Assembly: GCF_032062135.1 (NCBI RefSeq) | Contig: NC_092862.1 | Span: forward strand, 90,704,424 to 90,768,423 | Direction: 5' to 3' | DNA: 64,000 nucleotides | Source: Pyxicephalus adspersus | Taxonomy: Eukaryota; Chordata; Amphibia; Anura; Pyxicephalidae | Part shown: piece by piece, positions 46,690-57,992 of the stretch | How positions within the stretch are numbered: the stretch's first letter is position 1 | Layout of the letters: every line of letters begins with the position of its first letter | Made by a program: the position numbers and the translations under genes | The notes under the pieces: generated by a model | Database searches by the model: none | The model's input: the letters and a program-made list of their open reading frames with translations, nothing else | Told to the model about the DNA's origin: nothing

Positions 46690-47765
46690 TTGAGAGCAGA
46701 AGGCAGACTTTGAGACCCTTAGAGAGTGTGGTGAGCACTTTCTGGGTGAGGGTTCTGCATCAGTGGCTGCATTTGCAGAGCTTGGCTTAGACAAAAATGA
46801 GGATGATGATGACCGTGATGCCACCTGGGAACCACCGGTGCATGTAGGGCCTAGCAGCAGTTCCTAAACAGATGTAGAGGAAAGGCAGCAGCAACAGCAG
46901 CAACAGACTGGGGATGGAAAGGGCCGCAAATCTGCCTCATCTGAGTCCCAAAGAACACACAGACGAGTGGGCACAAGCAGGGGAACAGTAAGAGACGATG
47001 TGACCGTGGGGGAGATGGAGCTGGAGCAGACACAGGACCCATCCAACCCACATTTGTGCTGTCACGCCCGGGCGATGAAACAACAGGAACTGCTGCAGCT
47101 TGAAGAGGAGGAGGTGAGTGATGGGGAGGAAGATGTTTTGGAGCCTACTGAAGGACAGGAGGAGGATGAGCCCAGGGAACCCATCTTTCAAATGTGTGTC
47201 CACATGTTGCGATGCCTACAGAGGGACCACCGCATTTGCAGCATCAAAAACCGGGATGATTACTGGCTGGCCACTCTTCTGGATCACCGCTACAAAGACA
47301 AAATGTCACAGTTTCCACCCAACCCGGTGCAGAAAGAAAATGATGCAGGTTTCTTGATGCCTGGCGAAACCTGATGCGGCCACCTCAAACAAGTGAAGTG
47401 CAAACCTTCAAGAACGGATGAAGTGTATGGTGCATGATTGCGTTGGCTCTTTTCTGGCTTGGTGGTGGTGGTGTTGACGATAGGAGTTATGAGGAGGATG
47501 CATGTCCTGACAGTAGTGACGCCATTATTTTTGGGTCAACAGGCTTGAAATCTGCCCACAGTTGGCACGGAATGCCATCAAGCTTCTTTCGTGCCCGGCA
47601 TCCAGTGTTCTGTCTGAAAGAACCTTCAGTGCCACTTGCAGAGTGGTAACAGACAACTGATCACAACTGTCGCCGGAAAATGTCAATCGAATCACCTTTT
47701 TGAAAGTGAACGAAAGGTGGATAACAACTATCATATCCCCACTGTAGATGTCATTGATTGACTGA
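46690..47765 (+). pseudogene. hAT transposase, broken, BED finger deleted
   Basis: N-terminal part: ECGEHFLGEGSASVAAFAEL, NEDDDDRDATWEPPVHV, then a stop, a glutamine run and GRKSASSESQRTHRRVGTSR. Where the related element has a BED finger, this copy passes after QTQDPSN directly to PHLCCHARAMKQQELLQLEE, then CVHMLRCLQRDHRIC and WLATLLDHRYKDKM (hAT catalytic-domain end). The C-terminal dimerisation domain reads QLARNAIKLLSCPASSVLSE, RTFSATCRVVTDN, a stop, then SPENVNRITFLKVNERW. The ASS..SERTFS motif is diagnostic of hAT. Stops and frameshifts make it inactive. Confidence 0.9.
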
Positions 47766-48234
47766 CACAAGGACTCACTGGCCAACCAAGATGCCTCTGT
47801 GAACCCACATTGCTCCCGTGCTGAGTCTGTGGCTGCCTATCACTAAACACCCTGTCAGCTGAGCCTGCCTCAGTTGAATTTTTCCGCTAGTTATCGCAAC
47901 GTCCAGGGGTGGCATTCATTACCAGTGTCATTCCTGCTATTGTGCCAGCTAGCAATTTACTTTACATTTCTGCTGCTTCCAGGAGGCCAACAAACTGCAG
48001 ATGTAAACCCACAGTACTTCCACACTGATAGGTACCATTGCCTTTGCCTAATTTTTCAGCTAAGTATTGTAAGATTGAGGGTTGGCATTCATGTTATCCA
48101 CTTCATAATGCAAACCAGCAATATCATCTACCTCCCTAACGCTTCCGGCACCACTGACCAAAGCAACAGTGCTGGCGCACAAAACATCTTGGTCTCGCCC
48201 TTCTACATTTATTCACAAATTTCATATATTTGCA

Positions 48235-49400
48235 CTACACACTTTGGGTCGGCATTGACGATTCACTACATCCAGCTCTAGATGCCAGTTACCAATGCCG
48301 TCCACGCTCCTGGTGTTGCTGCTGCAGCCTGCCCAGTAGTGCTCCATTCACAAAAATTGTATTACACACTTCTGGGTGTCACTAATGATGCACTACACCC
48401 TGCTCTAGATGCCAGTTACCAATGCCATACACGCTCCATCTCAGGGCCCACTGCCTCCTCCTCCTCCTCCACAAATCTGGGTGACATTGATGATGCATTA
48501 CACCCAGCTCTAGATTCCAGTTGCCAATGCCGTTCCCACTCTGTCTCAGAGCCCACCGCCTCCTCCTACTGCTGTTGCTTTTGCCGCCTGCCCAGTACTC
48601 CATTCACATAAATTGTATTACACACTTTTGGGTGACATTGATGATGCATTACACTCAGCTCTAGATGCCAGTTACTAATGTGATCGCTCAGTCTCAGGGC
48701 CCACTGCCTCCTGCTGTTGCTTCTGCCGCCTGCCCAGTACTCCATTAATAAAAATTGTATTACACACTTTTGGGTGTCATTGACTATGCACTACGCCCAG
48801 CTCCAGATGCCAGTTACCAATGCCATCCACACTCCGTCTCAGGGCCCACCGCCTCTTCCTCCTGCTGTTGCTGCTGCCGCCTGTCAGTACTCCATTCGCA
48901 AAAATTGTATTTCACACTTCTAGATGGCATTGACAATGCAATACACCCAGCTCGAGATGCCAGTTACCAATGCGGTCCCCACTCCATCTCAAGGCTCATC
49001 GCCTCCTCCTCCTGCTGTTGCTGCTGCCACCTGTCAGTACTCTATTCACAAAAATTGTACACTCTTGGGTGGCATTGACGATGCACTACACCCAGCTCGA
49101 GATGCCAGTTACCAATGCGGTACCCACTCCGTCTCAGGGCCAATTGCCTCCTCCTTCTGCTGTTGCTGCCGCCGCCTGTCAGTACTCTATTCACAAAAAT
49201 TGTATTACACACCTCTAGGTGGCATCAGCGATGCACCACACCCAGCTGAAGATGCCAGTTACCAATGCCGTTCCCACTCCATCTCCCGGCCCACCGCCTC
49301 CTACTTCTGCTGCTGTTGCTGCTGCCGCCTGTCAGTGCTCCATTCACTAAAACTGTGGCGTTGACGATGCACTACACCCAGCTCTCCATGACTGTTACCA
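48235..49400 (+). repeat. ~145-bp minisatellite inside the hAT element
   Basis: GATGCCAGTTACCAATGC recurs at about 48281, 48408, 48513, 48664, 48806, 48956, 49101 and 49251, with a decayed unit at 49387. Units include CTCCGTCTCAGGGCCCACCG, CTCCTGCTGTTGCTGC and CAGTACTCCATTCACAAAAA. Later units are 145-150 bp. The plus strand stays open over several units in more than one frame (repeats such as DASYQC and CRLSVLHSQKLY), probably a by-product of low stop density. Confidence 0.93.
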
Positions 49401-50389
49401 ATGCGGTCTCCCTGGCGATAGCTGACCAGAGGCCACACATTGCTATTGCTCTCGCTGATCCACGCTCCGTCTCTGGTCCTCCATCCTTGCCTAATGTCAC
49501 TGCACTACTTGTCCACAACAAGTTTTGATGGCAAAGACTGTTGCTAGTGGGTTAAGTTCACCCTTTCTCAATGTCCTATTGTTTATGCTGCCTTCTGGAT
49601 GCTGTCAGTCTTGCAAATATCCTATGTGCTTGTTGTCACTTTGCCTGCCATTTTCTGGAAACCCACAAGGTCTTTTGGATTGTTGTATTTGTTCTCCTAC
49701 ACATACCTAGCAAATTTGGTGGTTCTAACATGTATAGGGGCTTTGATATTAATGTTTAAAGTCGGACTATTGACTTTAACAGAATTCCCGAAATCGAGTC
49801 GCCAAAATTTTGCGAACCCACCGAAAGTTCGAGGAAATTTTCGCAAGACTGTCAGAGGCCCTCTTGGTCACCCCTAGATGAAAGATGAAGTTGGTTGTTG
49901 TTATGGATGGTTATGTAAAGGGCTTGAGAAAACTGGTGAAAATTACAATTTAGTGTAGCCTATGAAGGTAAGACGGGTTGTAAGCATATGTGAGGGTAAA
50001 TCTAAGGCCGTATTAGCTGATGAAACATAAAAAGGTGTCCTTACTTACAAGATGCCTTGTGTAGAAAACACTTGTGGTTTTAGTTGATAAGCTCGGAGTC
50101 AACCTGTTGTTTAATCATTGGTAGGAAGTTCAAGTAGGAAGGAATGGAAGGCTAATGCTTGGATAGTCAAAAATCCATTGTGTCCTTTAATAAAATTTAC
50201 AGAATGAATAGAAACAAAATATTAATTATTAAGTAAAAAATTAGTTCAGAATAACTCGCGTTAGGTTTGCTCACTGTTTGGCTTGTGAAACAAGTGGACT
50301 TTTAATCAAGTGGAGTTAGAAAAAACAGGAGTTTTAAAACAAAAAGGAGTTAAATCCTTATAGTAACCACAAACTGTAAGTAAACATTT

Positions 50390-51360
50390 ATGAGTGGTAG
50401 GAAGGTGGAAAGTTTGGTTCAGTGCACAGCCTGTCACATGTATCCACAAATGGAGCAACAGCTCCTTGGTGAATACCGCTGTGACAGATGTGAGCAAGTC
50501 GCCTTTCTGGTATCTCCCATTGGAGAGCTAGAGAAGTGCATTGCAACACTGAAATCACTGGATCACCTTGATAGGGGTCTCCTGCTCGCTGAGCAGGCAG
50601 TTAATGGCTTAGATGTGGAGGGTGGAGAGGTTAATCAGGATTAGCATGTAGGGAGTTGGGTTTTTGTAACTAGTGGGAGTGGTAGGAGCCCCCAGAAAAG
50701 GAAGGCCGGCCCTGTGTTTGAGCACCCCAACATGTTTGCAAAGTTATGTGAAGATGTGCAGGTGGCTGACCCAGTGGTGGCAACTTTAGATGTTACTGGG
50801 AGAGCAACACATCTAGTAGTGGGGGGGGGAGGGAAACGCAGGAAGGAAAAGACAATTGGTAGTCATAGGGGATTTTATCATCAGGAGGACAGATAGAACA
50901 GTTTGTCGCCAGGATCTCTTCATCCAAATGGTTTGCTGTCTCCCTGTGCCAGGGTTCGGCATGTGGTGGACCGACTGGGCAAACTGCTGAGAGGGGCTAG
51001 ACAGGACCCAGCTGTCTTGGTCCAGGTTGGAACCAATGACAATATAAATGGAAGATGGAGGATCCTTAAAAATCAGTTTAGGGAGCTAGGTTTCAAGCTA
51101 AAGAAAAGGACCTCCAGTGCTACTTTCCCTGGAATACTGCCTGTGCCATGCGCAACACAGGAAAGGCAGGGGGAGCTTAGGCCGCTAAACGCATGGCTTA
51201 AGTCCTGGTGTAGAAGGGAAGGGTTTTGGTTCATAGAGCACTTGGACTGACTTTTCATTGGGGTACAACCTGTATACCAGAGATGGTTTGCACCTAAATG
51301 AAAGGGGGTCTGCTGTGCTAGGGGAATAATTTAGGGGAATGGTGGAGGGATATTTAAACT
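50390..51360 (+). pseudogene. CR1 ORF1: zinc-finger/SGNH esterase, broken
   Basis: ATG at 50390 gives MSGRKVESLVQCTACHMYPQ with a CxxC...CDRC cluster. Frame breaks near 50640 and 50800-50900 follow. The esterase part reads VVIGDFIIRR (Ser of GDS replaced by Phe), PCARVRHVVDRLGKLLRGA, VQVGTNDN and, near the end, DGLHLNERGSAVLG with the terminal Asp-His pair kept. It is colinear with 15897-16875, which confirms both. Confidence 0.87.
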
Positions 51361-51439
51361 AGGACAGAGCGGGTGGGACAGTCAAATAAGGTGGTGGAAA
51401 GGTTAGGCAGGAGTCATACACTAGTGGAGTGTGGATTGG

Positions 51440-54135
51440 GGGTAGTTGGGAGGAGGATTTTGGATAATTGTAAGGAGCTTCCCATGTTACAAACAAACAT
51501 TGGATTGTGCAGTACAAGTTGTACTGAAAAACAAAATGATTTGGCAAACAATGATGGTAAAAGCAGCAATGGTTTAAAGAGCCTGTTCACCAATGCTAGA
51601 CATCTAGCAAACAAGATAGGGGAGTTGGAAGCATTAATGAGTGAGGAGAATTATGACTTAGTTGGTATAGCTGAAACCTGGCTTTGTTCTTCGCATGACT
51701 GGGATGTCAAAATTCCTGGATATACTCTCTTTCTAAAAGACAGAGTCAAAGAAAAGGGTGGTGGTGTCCGTCTGTATGTGAGAAGTTATCTAAAAGTGAA
51801 TGTGAAAGAAGAAATTGCAGACGGAACAAGCGATGAGGTTGAGGCATTATGGGTGGAGTTGAATGTGGGGTTGAATAACACGCAATTAATGATTGGAGTC
51901 TGCTATAGGCCCCCCAGTGCTAAGGAAGAAATAGAAAATCAACTACTAGCACAGCCAGAAAAAGCAGCAAAATGTGGAAGTGTTTTATTCATGGGAGATT
52001 TCAACTACACTGACATTGACTTGAGTAATGGCACTACAGGAACAGAAAAAGGGAGGATATTTGTGAATTTAATACAAGATAATTTTATGGTACAGTTTAT
52101 AGAAGCCCCAACTAGAAATGATAACCTGCTGGGCCTAGTTTTTTCTAACAATGCATAGCTTATAACAAATGTTCAAATAAAAGAGAATCTGGGTAGCAGT
52201 GACCATAATATGATTTCATTTAATGTAAGCTGTAAACAGGAAGCAAAAGCAGGAAAGATAAAAACACTTAATTTTAAGAGAGCAAATTTTCCATTATTAA
52301 GGGCGGCTCTCTGTGACTTGGACTGGGAGACAATATTGTCCTCAAAGAACACAGAACAGAAATGGGAACATTTCAAGTCTTAACTACAAACGCAGGATCA
52401 CCTTCATCATTTGAAACCTATTAAGAATATAACAAAAGATGTAAAAAGGATAGAAGATAGAGATAAAAAACTTAAAAATGAAAGACAGATTGCAAAGGAA
52501 AGTAAGGCAAACCTCTCAAATTTTTTCAAATATATTAATAGCAAAACGATCAGATCTGAGCATGTAGGCCCCTTAAAGACAAGGCATATTTTTCTAAACA
52601 CTTTTTTTTAGCTCTGTGTACATGAAGGAAAATGGCAGAGCTCAAGTCCAAATTCAAAATAGCAATGTCACTGCCTTAATTGAGTCACAATGGCTCAGAA
52701 TCGATATGATTGAGAAACAGCTGGGAAAAAATAAGGTTGACAAAGCACCAGGACCTGATGGATTACATCCACGTGTCCTCAAAGAGCTGAGCTCAGTTAT
52801 TTCAAAGTCATTATTTCTTACCATACCGATGTATTGGCATAAGGCCAATGTTGTTCCTATCTTCAAAAGCGAGCAAAGTCATTACCAGGTAACTACAGAC
52901 CTGTTAGTTTAACGCCTATAGTTGGAAAAGTCTTACAGAGTTTGATAAGGAACCACATAGAGGAGTTTCTGCTAGAAAATAATATTTTAAGTGATAGTCA
53001 GCATGGCTTCAATAAAGACAGAAGTTGTCAAACAAATTTACTCTCTTTTTATGAGGAAGAAAGTAAATAGGTAGACAGTGGACTGTCAGTGGACAGTCAG
53101 ACTTTGCTAAACCATTTGACACTGTACCCCACAGACGGTTAAAATGCAAGTTAGGGTTGATAGGTTTATGAAAGTTAATCTGTAAATGCATAGAGAACTG
53201 GCTTAAAGATCGCATCCAGAGAGTTGTAATTAACAATTCATACTCTGAATGGTTTAAGGTTATTAGTGGTGTACTCCAGGGTTCAGTGTTGGGACCTTTA
53301 CTGTTTAACATCCGAATAAATGATATAGAGTTTGGGATTAAAACTACTATTTCTATGTTTGCGGATGACACCAATCTATGTAATGGAATTATGTCCATAC
53401 AGGATGTCTATAATCTATAATCTACAAGCAGACCTTGATGTACTGTTTGATTTGGCAGCCAAGTGGCAAATGACATTTAATATAGATAAATGTAAAATTA
53501 TGCACTTGGGAACTAACAACAAGCATGCTTCATACTGTCTAGAGGGAATACATGTGAGGAGTCAGAAATGGAAAAGGATCTGGGGGTTCTGGTAGATCAT
53601 TGACTTATTAACAGCATACAATGCCAAGCTGAGGAATAGACTGCAGAGATGGAGACATTATCTTGCCCCTGTACAAAGCATTGGTCAGACCACATATGGA
53701 GTCCAGTTTTGGGAGCCAGTTCACAAAAAGGACATAGTTGAATTAGAGAGAGTGCAGAGAAGGGCAACTAAATTAAGAAAAGGAATGGAGGAGCTCAGCT
53801 ATGAGGAGAAATTAGCTGAACTGAATCTGTTCTCCCTTGAGAAGAGATGTTTAAGGGGGGATATGATCACCCTGTATAAATATATAAACAGTCCATATTG
53901 AGAACTCTCTTCCCCATTATTCACTTTGAGATCATTCCAAAGAACAAGAGGGCACTCTTTGCGTCTGGAGGAAAATATATTTAAGCTCCGGATAAGAAAG
54001 GGATTCTTCACTGTAAGGTCTGTGAAAATGTGGAATCGGCTTACTCAAGAAGTAGTTTCAGTAACTACTAAAGATTGCTTTAAGAAAAAGATGGATGTTT
54101 TTCTAGAAGCACAGAATATTAAAGCTTTAAAGTAA
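51440..54135 (+). pseudogene. CR1 ORF2 endonuclease/reverse transcriptase, broken
   Basis: Endonuclease (frame 51373-52158): SLFTNARHLANKIGELEALM, VGIAETWL (catalytic Glu), GVCYRPP, VLFMGDFNYTDID (GDFN intact). Here the frame breaks before the final SDH motif, which is recognisable as GSSDHN-like at about 52190-52210. [72 protein letters not shown] and MFADDTNL with FADD intact (53360). C-terminal: LERVQRRATKLRKG, RTRGHSLRLEENIFKLRIRK, GFFTVRSVKMWNRLTQEVV. Stops and a short deletion after VDSGLS make it inactive. Confidence 0.92.
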
Positions 54136-54359
54136 AAATAACAGTGACTGTTGATCTAGGGAACATCCGATTGCCTCATGAAATCAGGAAGGAATTTTTT
54201 CCCGTGCTGAAGCAAATTGTACCAGGTTTTTTTTGCCTTCCTCTGGACCAACTATGTCTTATAGGGTTTTATATCTGGGATTTGTTTATTTCCCTAGTGG
54301 TTGAACTTGATGGTCTTATGTATTTTTTCAACCTAACCTACTATGTAACTATGTAGGTG

Positions 54360-55800
54360 GGAGGTGGAATTTAAATAAAATGTTACTGACATTGTACTAA
54401 TACAGGAGAAAGTGAGAATAGATGTTGCGAAATACACAAACAATGAGTAGTAGTAGTGATCATATGCTCCGTGTCTAAGAGAGAGAAATGTAAAGTTTCA
54501 TAATAGGGTCAGAGGGTCATTAGAACAAATTAAGGATTAGGTCCAAAGAATACAAAGAATAAGAATAAGGCTTTTAATTTACATTAATGTTTATCTAAGA
54601 AGATCAATTAGATATTTGCCCTAAAAGGCAGGAGCCTCAAAGATCAGCCCTGTTTGCAGCTGACTAAGGGCATCCTGTTCCCCTCATTGATAGTGTATTT
54701 ATTTTGAAACATCTATTCTTTCTTGCTTCTGTATTTGTACAGTAGTTGAGCTCTTTATAGATCAAAATCTATGTTGTTGGAATCACTTGAGTTGAACTCT
54801 AAATAGACGTGCACTAACCTATTGTTGAAATACAATTATTTCTTAAGTTTCAGTGTTGCCTCAAAGAGCCATTCTTGTCTTCTCCAATTTTTACGTATTA
54901 GTTACGTAAGGCTTGGCAACAAAGGTTTTACCTTAAATAAGAACAAACACCTTTTTGGGGCTCTCTTATACATACTTTGATCAGTTGTTTTTGTTTTTTT
55001 TTTTGACCATTTAAAAAAAGTTCAGTTTTATTATTTTATACATTGATTTGCTACTATTTCTGAGTATGTCCCACCTCCCACCTTTGCAATTTTTTTTTTG
55101 CAATGGATTGCAGTACTTTATATTGATTTACATTTTTTTTTTTTTTTTGCGAAAATAGTATTCACCTTATTTTGCATGTTGCTTTCTCTACTATTTAAAC
55201 TCAGATGTAAAATGGTATATTTTTGGTGGACAAATAAGGATATTTGTTACTTATCTCTACTGCTTTGTGATTCTCTGATTTTCCCTGATTAAGCCACTGA
55301 CCAATAAAAGCTATATGTGCTTTTTTTTGTGTAATAGGAAAAAAACAAAAAAAAAATATATGCAGGCTACCATTACTGACTTCATTCTGAAAATGCTAGT
55401 TCCCCGGCTCATGCTGATCCAATGGCATTAGTTCTTTCTAAGTCAAAAAATTATGCAGATCAGGTGTTCTGATTTCACCCACTTCATAATTCTTTAAAGC
55501 CAAAAGACACCCAGGCAACAGTTTTTTGGAGGGTTTTTTTCAGAATGTGAGCAGTAGCTGACTACATATTTCTGTAGGCAAAAATTACATTTGCCAATTT
55601 CATTTTGGTTACTTGATCATTTGCAGATTTATGTGTATAAATTGTCAATGACACTAACATTAAACTGTGTGCAGAACATATCTTGATTCATATCTATGCT
55701 TATAGTAGTATTAAACACATTGTAAAGCTAAAGTCTTTAGTAGATTGCATAACAACACTGGGAATGTTCTATTATTTGATCTAATAGGTTTAGGGCTATG
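54360..55800. other. Unrecognised sequence with one old repeat
   Basis: Mostly AT-rich without a gene. 55375-55520 (GAAAATGCTAGTTCCCCGGCTC, GTCAAAAAATTATGCAGATC, TGTTCTGATTTCA) is a diverged relative of the centre of the direct repeats at 1749 and 4548. Confidence 0.5.
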
Positions 55801-55803
55801 TTA

Positions 55804-56895
55804 TTACATGGTACCTGGCCACTGAAAAGAGTACAGTACCATTTTCCAGATGTAGCTAGATGAGGATTTGCACAGCATATAGGTCTTCACGCCAAATCGT
55901 GCCCTCTTTGACGCAATGTACTGCACCAAGCTGAGCCTCCCATTGTAAGCCATTAGACTTTCGTCAATGCTGACATCTCTTTCTAGCACATAGGTTTTCT
56001 GCAAATTTTGCAGAATCATCTGAGACACTTACCAAATTTTCTTGAGTTTTGGTGCAGAATGGGTAGTCTCATCAAATTCTTCATTGTTTGCAAAGTGCAG
56101 GTACTTCATGATGAGGGAAAAGTGGTATTCTGGCATGACTGTGGCAAAGAATGGAGTGGCAATCATTTTATTCTTGGACCAGTACCACTTCTGGGTGGGT
56201 TTGCCCACAACTCTCTGTAGGATCACCAAGCCCAAAAATAGCCAAATGTCATCCTTGGTCACATGTTCCCACTTTCTGCTTCTTGCAAACCTCAGGTGTG
56301 GAGCACCGTGTTGTTGTCCAGCGTACCTGCATAAAACAAAATAAAAAATGTATTTTAGGATAGTGTGATTATACACATTATAGTGTAAAGGTTGCAAGTA
56401 ATATGTTAGCAAACACAGAGCAGTATATATGTTTGCATAAAAAAATGACCAAAAAATTTCTAAAAGTTCAAAAAGATAGCAAACACAAAGCAGCACATGT
56501 TTGCATAAAAAAAACTTAGCAAAAAATTTCAAAAAGTTAGCAAACACAAGAGCGGCTTACCTGTTTGTCTCTGCAACAATTTTTCATCGGTAAAAAACAA
56601 CTTCAGGTATGCCAGGGGGTCGTTGCATTCAGCTTCAATTTTTCATCCCAGGTGCGCCGGTGAACGGAAATCTTGGCAGTGCTGCCTGGTCCACATCAAG
56701 GTCAATAGGACACCATGTGTGCACAGCACTGACCTCGGCTTCAGAATCATCGCTCAGTTCACTTTCGCTGTCCGATGACAAATTTCCTGGTGAATCACTA
56801 TCACTCGGTTCCACAAGGGACTCCAAATTGCTATGGCTGTTCTCAAATTCCTCCAAAACAGCGCTTGTGCCGGCGAGATGCCGTTTGGATGCCAT
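55804..56895 (-). pseudogene. piggyBac transposase, truncated, with an intron
   Basis: Exon 1 starts MASKRHLAGTSAVLEEFENS with an acidic, serine-rich N-terminus. After a frameshift it ends in NDPLAYLKLFFTDEKLLQ. A 234-nt intron (56560-56327) has AG|GTAAGC and TTTATGCAG|G. Joining gives RQTNRYAGQQ, matching the family's (E)TNRYA. Exon 2: KWEHVTKDDIWLFLGLVILQ, WYWSKNKM, FSLIMKYLHFANNEEFDE, then a stop and SIDESLMAYNGRLSLVQYIA with the second catalytic Asp. It is cut at about 55804 before the third Asp. piggyBac transposases excise and insert DNA at TTAA. The frameshift, stop and truncation make it inactive. Confidence 0.88.
56327..56560 (-). other. Intron in piggyBac transposase, with internal tandem repeat
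   Basis: Canonical GT-AG ends. Inside, a unit of about 70 bp (AGCAAACACA, TGTTTGCATAAAAAAA, CAAAAAATTTC) is repeated about 2.5 times (56400-56545). Removing the intron restores continuous transposase homology. Confidence 0.8.
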
Positions 56896-57049
56896 GCGGT
56901 CTCCAGCAAACAGTCAGGAACATCCAAGGTCAAAGACAAAGTGATGAAATGATACATTCAGGAAGTGATTTAAAGGCCATCAAAAGGTCAGATCAAGGTC
57001 AGGGCTAATAGTGGGCAAAATGTAAATCAGGGCACTGGGCAATGATGCT

Positions 57050-57992
57050 TGGTGCACTACAATATGTATTTGTACTTTCATTTCATGTTCTGTGTTTTTT
57101 ACTGTAAAAAAAAAAATTAAAAGCAGATTACATAGCAATCTGCTTTTAAATTTCCCGCCCCCAGAATCCATTGCATCACCCGGCAGATGTCACATCTTGC
57201 TGGGTGATGCGGTGGGGATGTCCCGCCCCACTCACTCTGCTGAAGCTGCTCGCATCACCCGGAGGCTGATCTCGGGTGATGCGAGCAGCTGCAGTAAATT
57301 CCGGGGGTGATGCCAGCGGGAAATCGCCGCTGGCATCACCCCCAGAATTTACTATTGGTGATTGCATCTGCAGTTAGATGTCATGCACCATGCAGAAATC
57401 CTGCAGATGTGTGCAGCGGGGTGGCGGGGACCCGGGCGGCATTTAAAAGCAGATTACCGTATTTTTCGGACCATAAGACGTACTGGACCATATGACGCAC
57501 CAGTTTTTTAGAGAAGGGAAATGAAGAAAAAAAAGATTCTGAAACAAATAGTGTCATGCTGAGAGTGGGAGGACGCCGGGAGCAAGATACAGGAGACACA
57601 GTCACTCCGGCTGCGCTGAACAGGAGACAGGAGAAAAGGCAGAGGGGGGGCTATACAGGGGGGACGGGACAGCAGCTGGGGAGAATACATTTTGATACAT
57701 TTGGACCATAAGACGCAGGGACTTTTTCCCCCCACTTCTGGGGGGAAAAAAGTGCGTCTTATGGTCCGAAAAATACGGTACTTAGTAATCTGCTTTTAAA
57801 TTTCCCGCCTGGCCACGCCCACTGACAGGGAAGCACCCCAGCATCACAGCAGGGTCGTCCGATCGCCGCTGGAGCGTGGAGCTAAGGTAAGGGGGACCCC
57901 CAAAGTTACCCCGAGTGTGACTCGGGGTTACCACTTTTTGCTGTTTTTTTCCACCCCGAGTCACACTTGGGATTACCGCTAGGGGGATTAAT
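57050..57992 (-). mobile_element. TTAA-type element, copy 4, with nested MITE
   Basis: The minus-strand 5' end is TTAATCCCCCTAGCGGTAAT, followed by a hairpin of GAGTGTGACTCGGGG type (57890-57970). The AAAAGCAGATTAC/GTAATCTGCTTTT hairpin, shared with 30256-30290, appears twice: at 57116-57150 intact, and at 57440-57800 split by a TA-type MITE. A further hairpin (CTGGCATCACCCCCAGAATT around 57300-57350) lies between. It has no ORF. Open frames here are foldback artefacts. Confidence 0.7.
57457..57778. mobile_element. TA-flanked MITE, CCGTATTTTTCGG termini
   Basis: CCGTATTTTTCGGACCATAA at the left and its exact complement at the right (TTATGGTCCGAAAAATACGG), with TA on both sides (57455-57456 and 57779-57780). 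322 bp, inserted in the loop of the hairpin of the surrounding TTAA-type element. Non-coding. Confidence 0.92.

Larger units (their letters stand above)
46064..49876 (+). mobile_element. hAT transposon with both ends and 8-bp TSD
   Basis: The left terminus TAGGGATGAGCGAG and the right terminus (reversed) TAGGGGTGACCAAG are inverted repeats. The flanks carry a perfect 8-bp duplication GATGAAAG (46056-46063 and 49877-49884), the hAT signature. The 3813-bp element holds a broken transposase (about 46690-47760) and a coding-looking minisatellite of about 145 bp. It belongs to the same family as the remnant at 8786-10471. Confidence 0.92.
50255..54357 (+). mobile_element. CR1-type LINE, second copy, near full length
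   Basis: 5' region (AAACAAGTGGACTTTTAATC, CAAACTGTAAGTAA), ORF1, ORF2 and the typical CR1/L3 3' end: GTTGAACTTGATGGTCTTAT, TTTTTTCAACCTAACCTACT and the 8-bp repeat CTATGTAACTATGTA. It is much fuller than the copy at 15430, though internal deletions and stops remain. CR1 elements have no poly(A) tail and often no clear target duplication; I saw none. Confidence 0.92.

Noticed and set aside
48282..49528. Long overlapping plus-strand frames with cysteine-rich repeats, resembling a repeat protein
   Set aside because: They are translations of the 145-bp minisatellite in the hAT element. The pattern appears in more than one frame and units differ in length by non-multiples of three.
57092..57495. 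Frames of 60-90 codons on both strands
   Set aside because: Translations of inverted repeats in the TTAA-type element.
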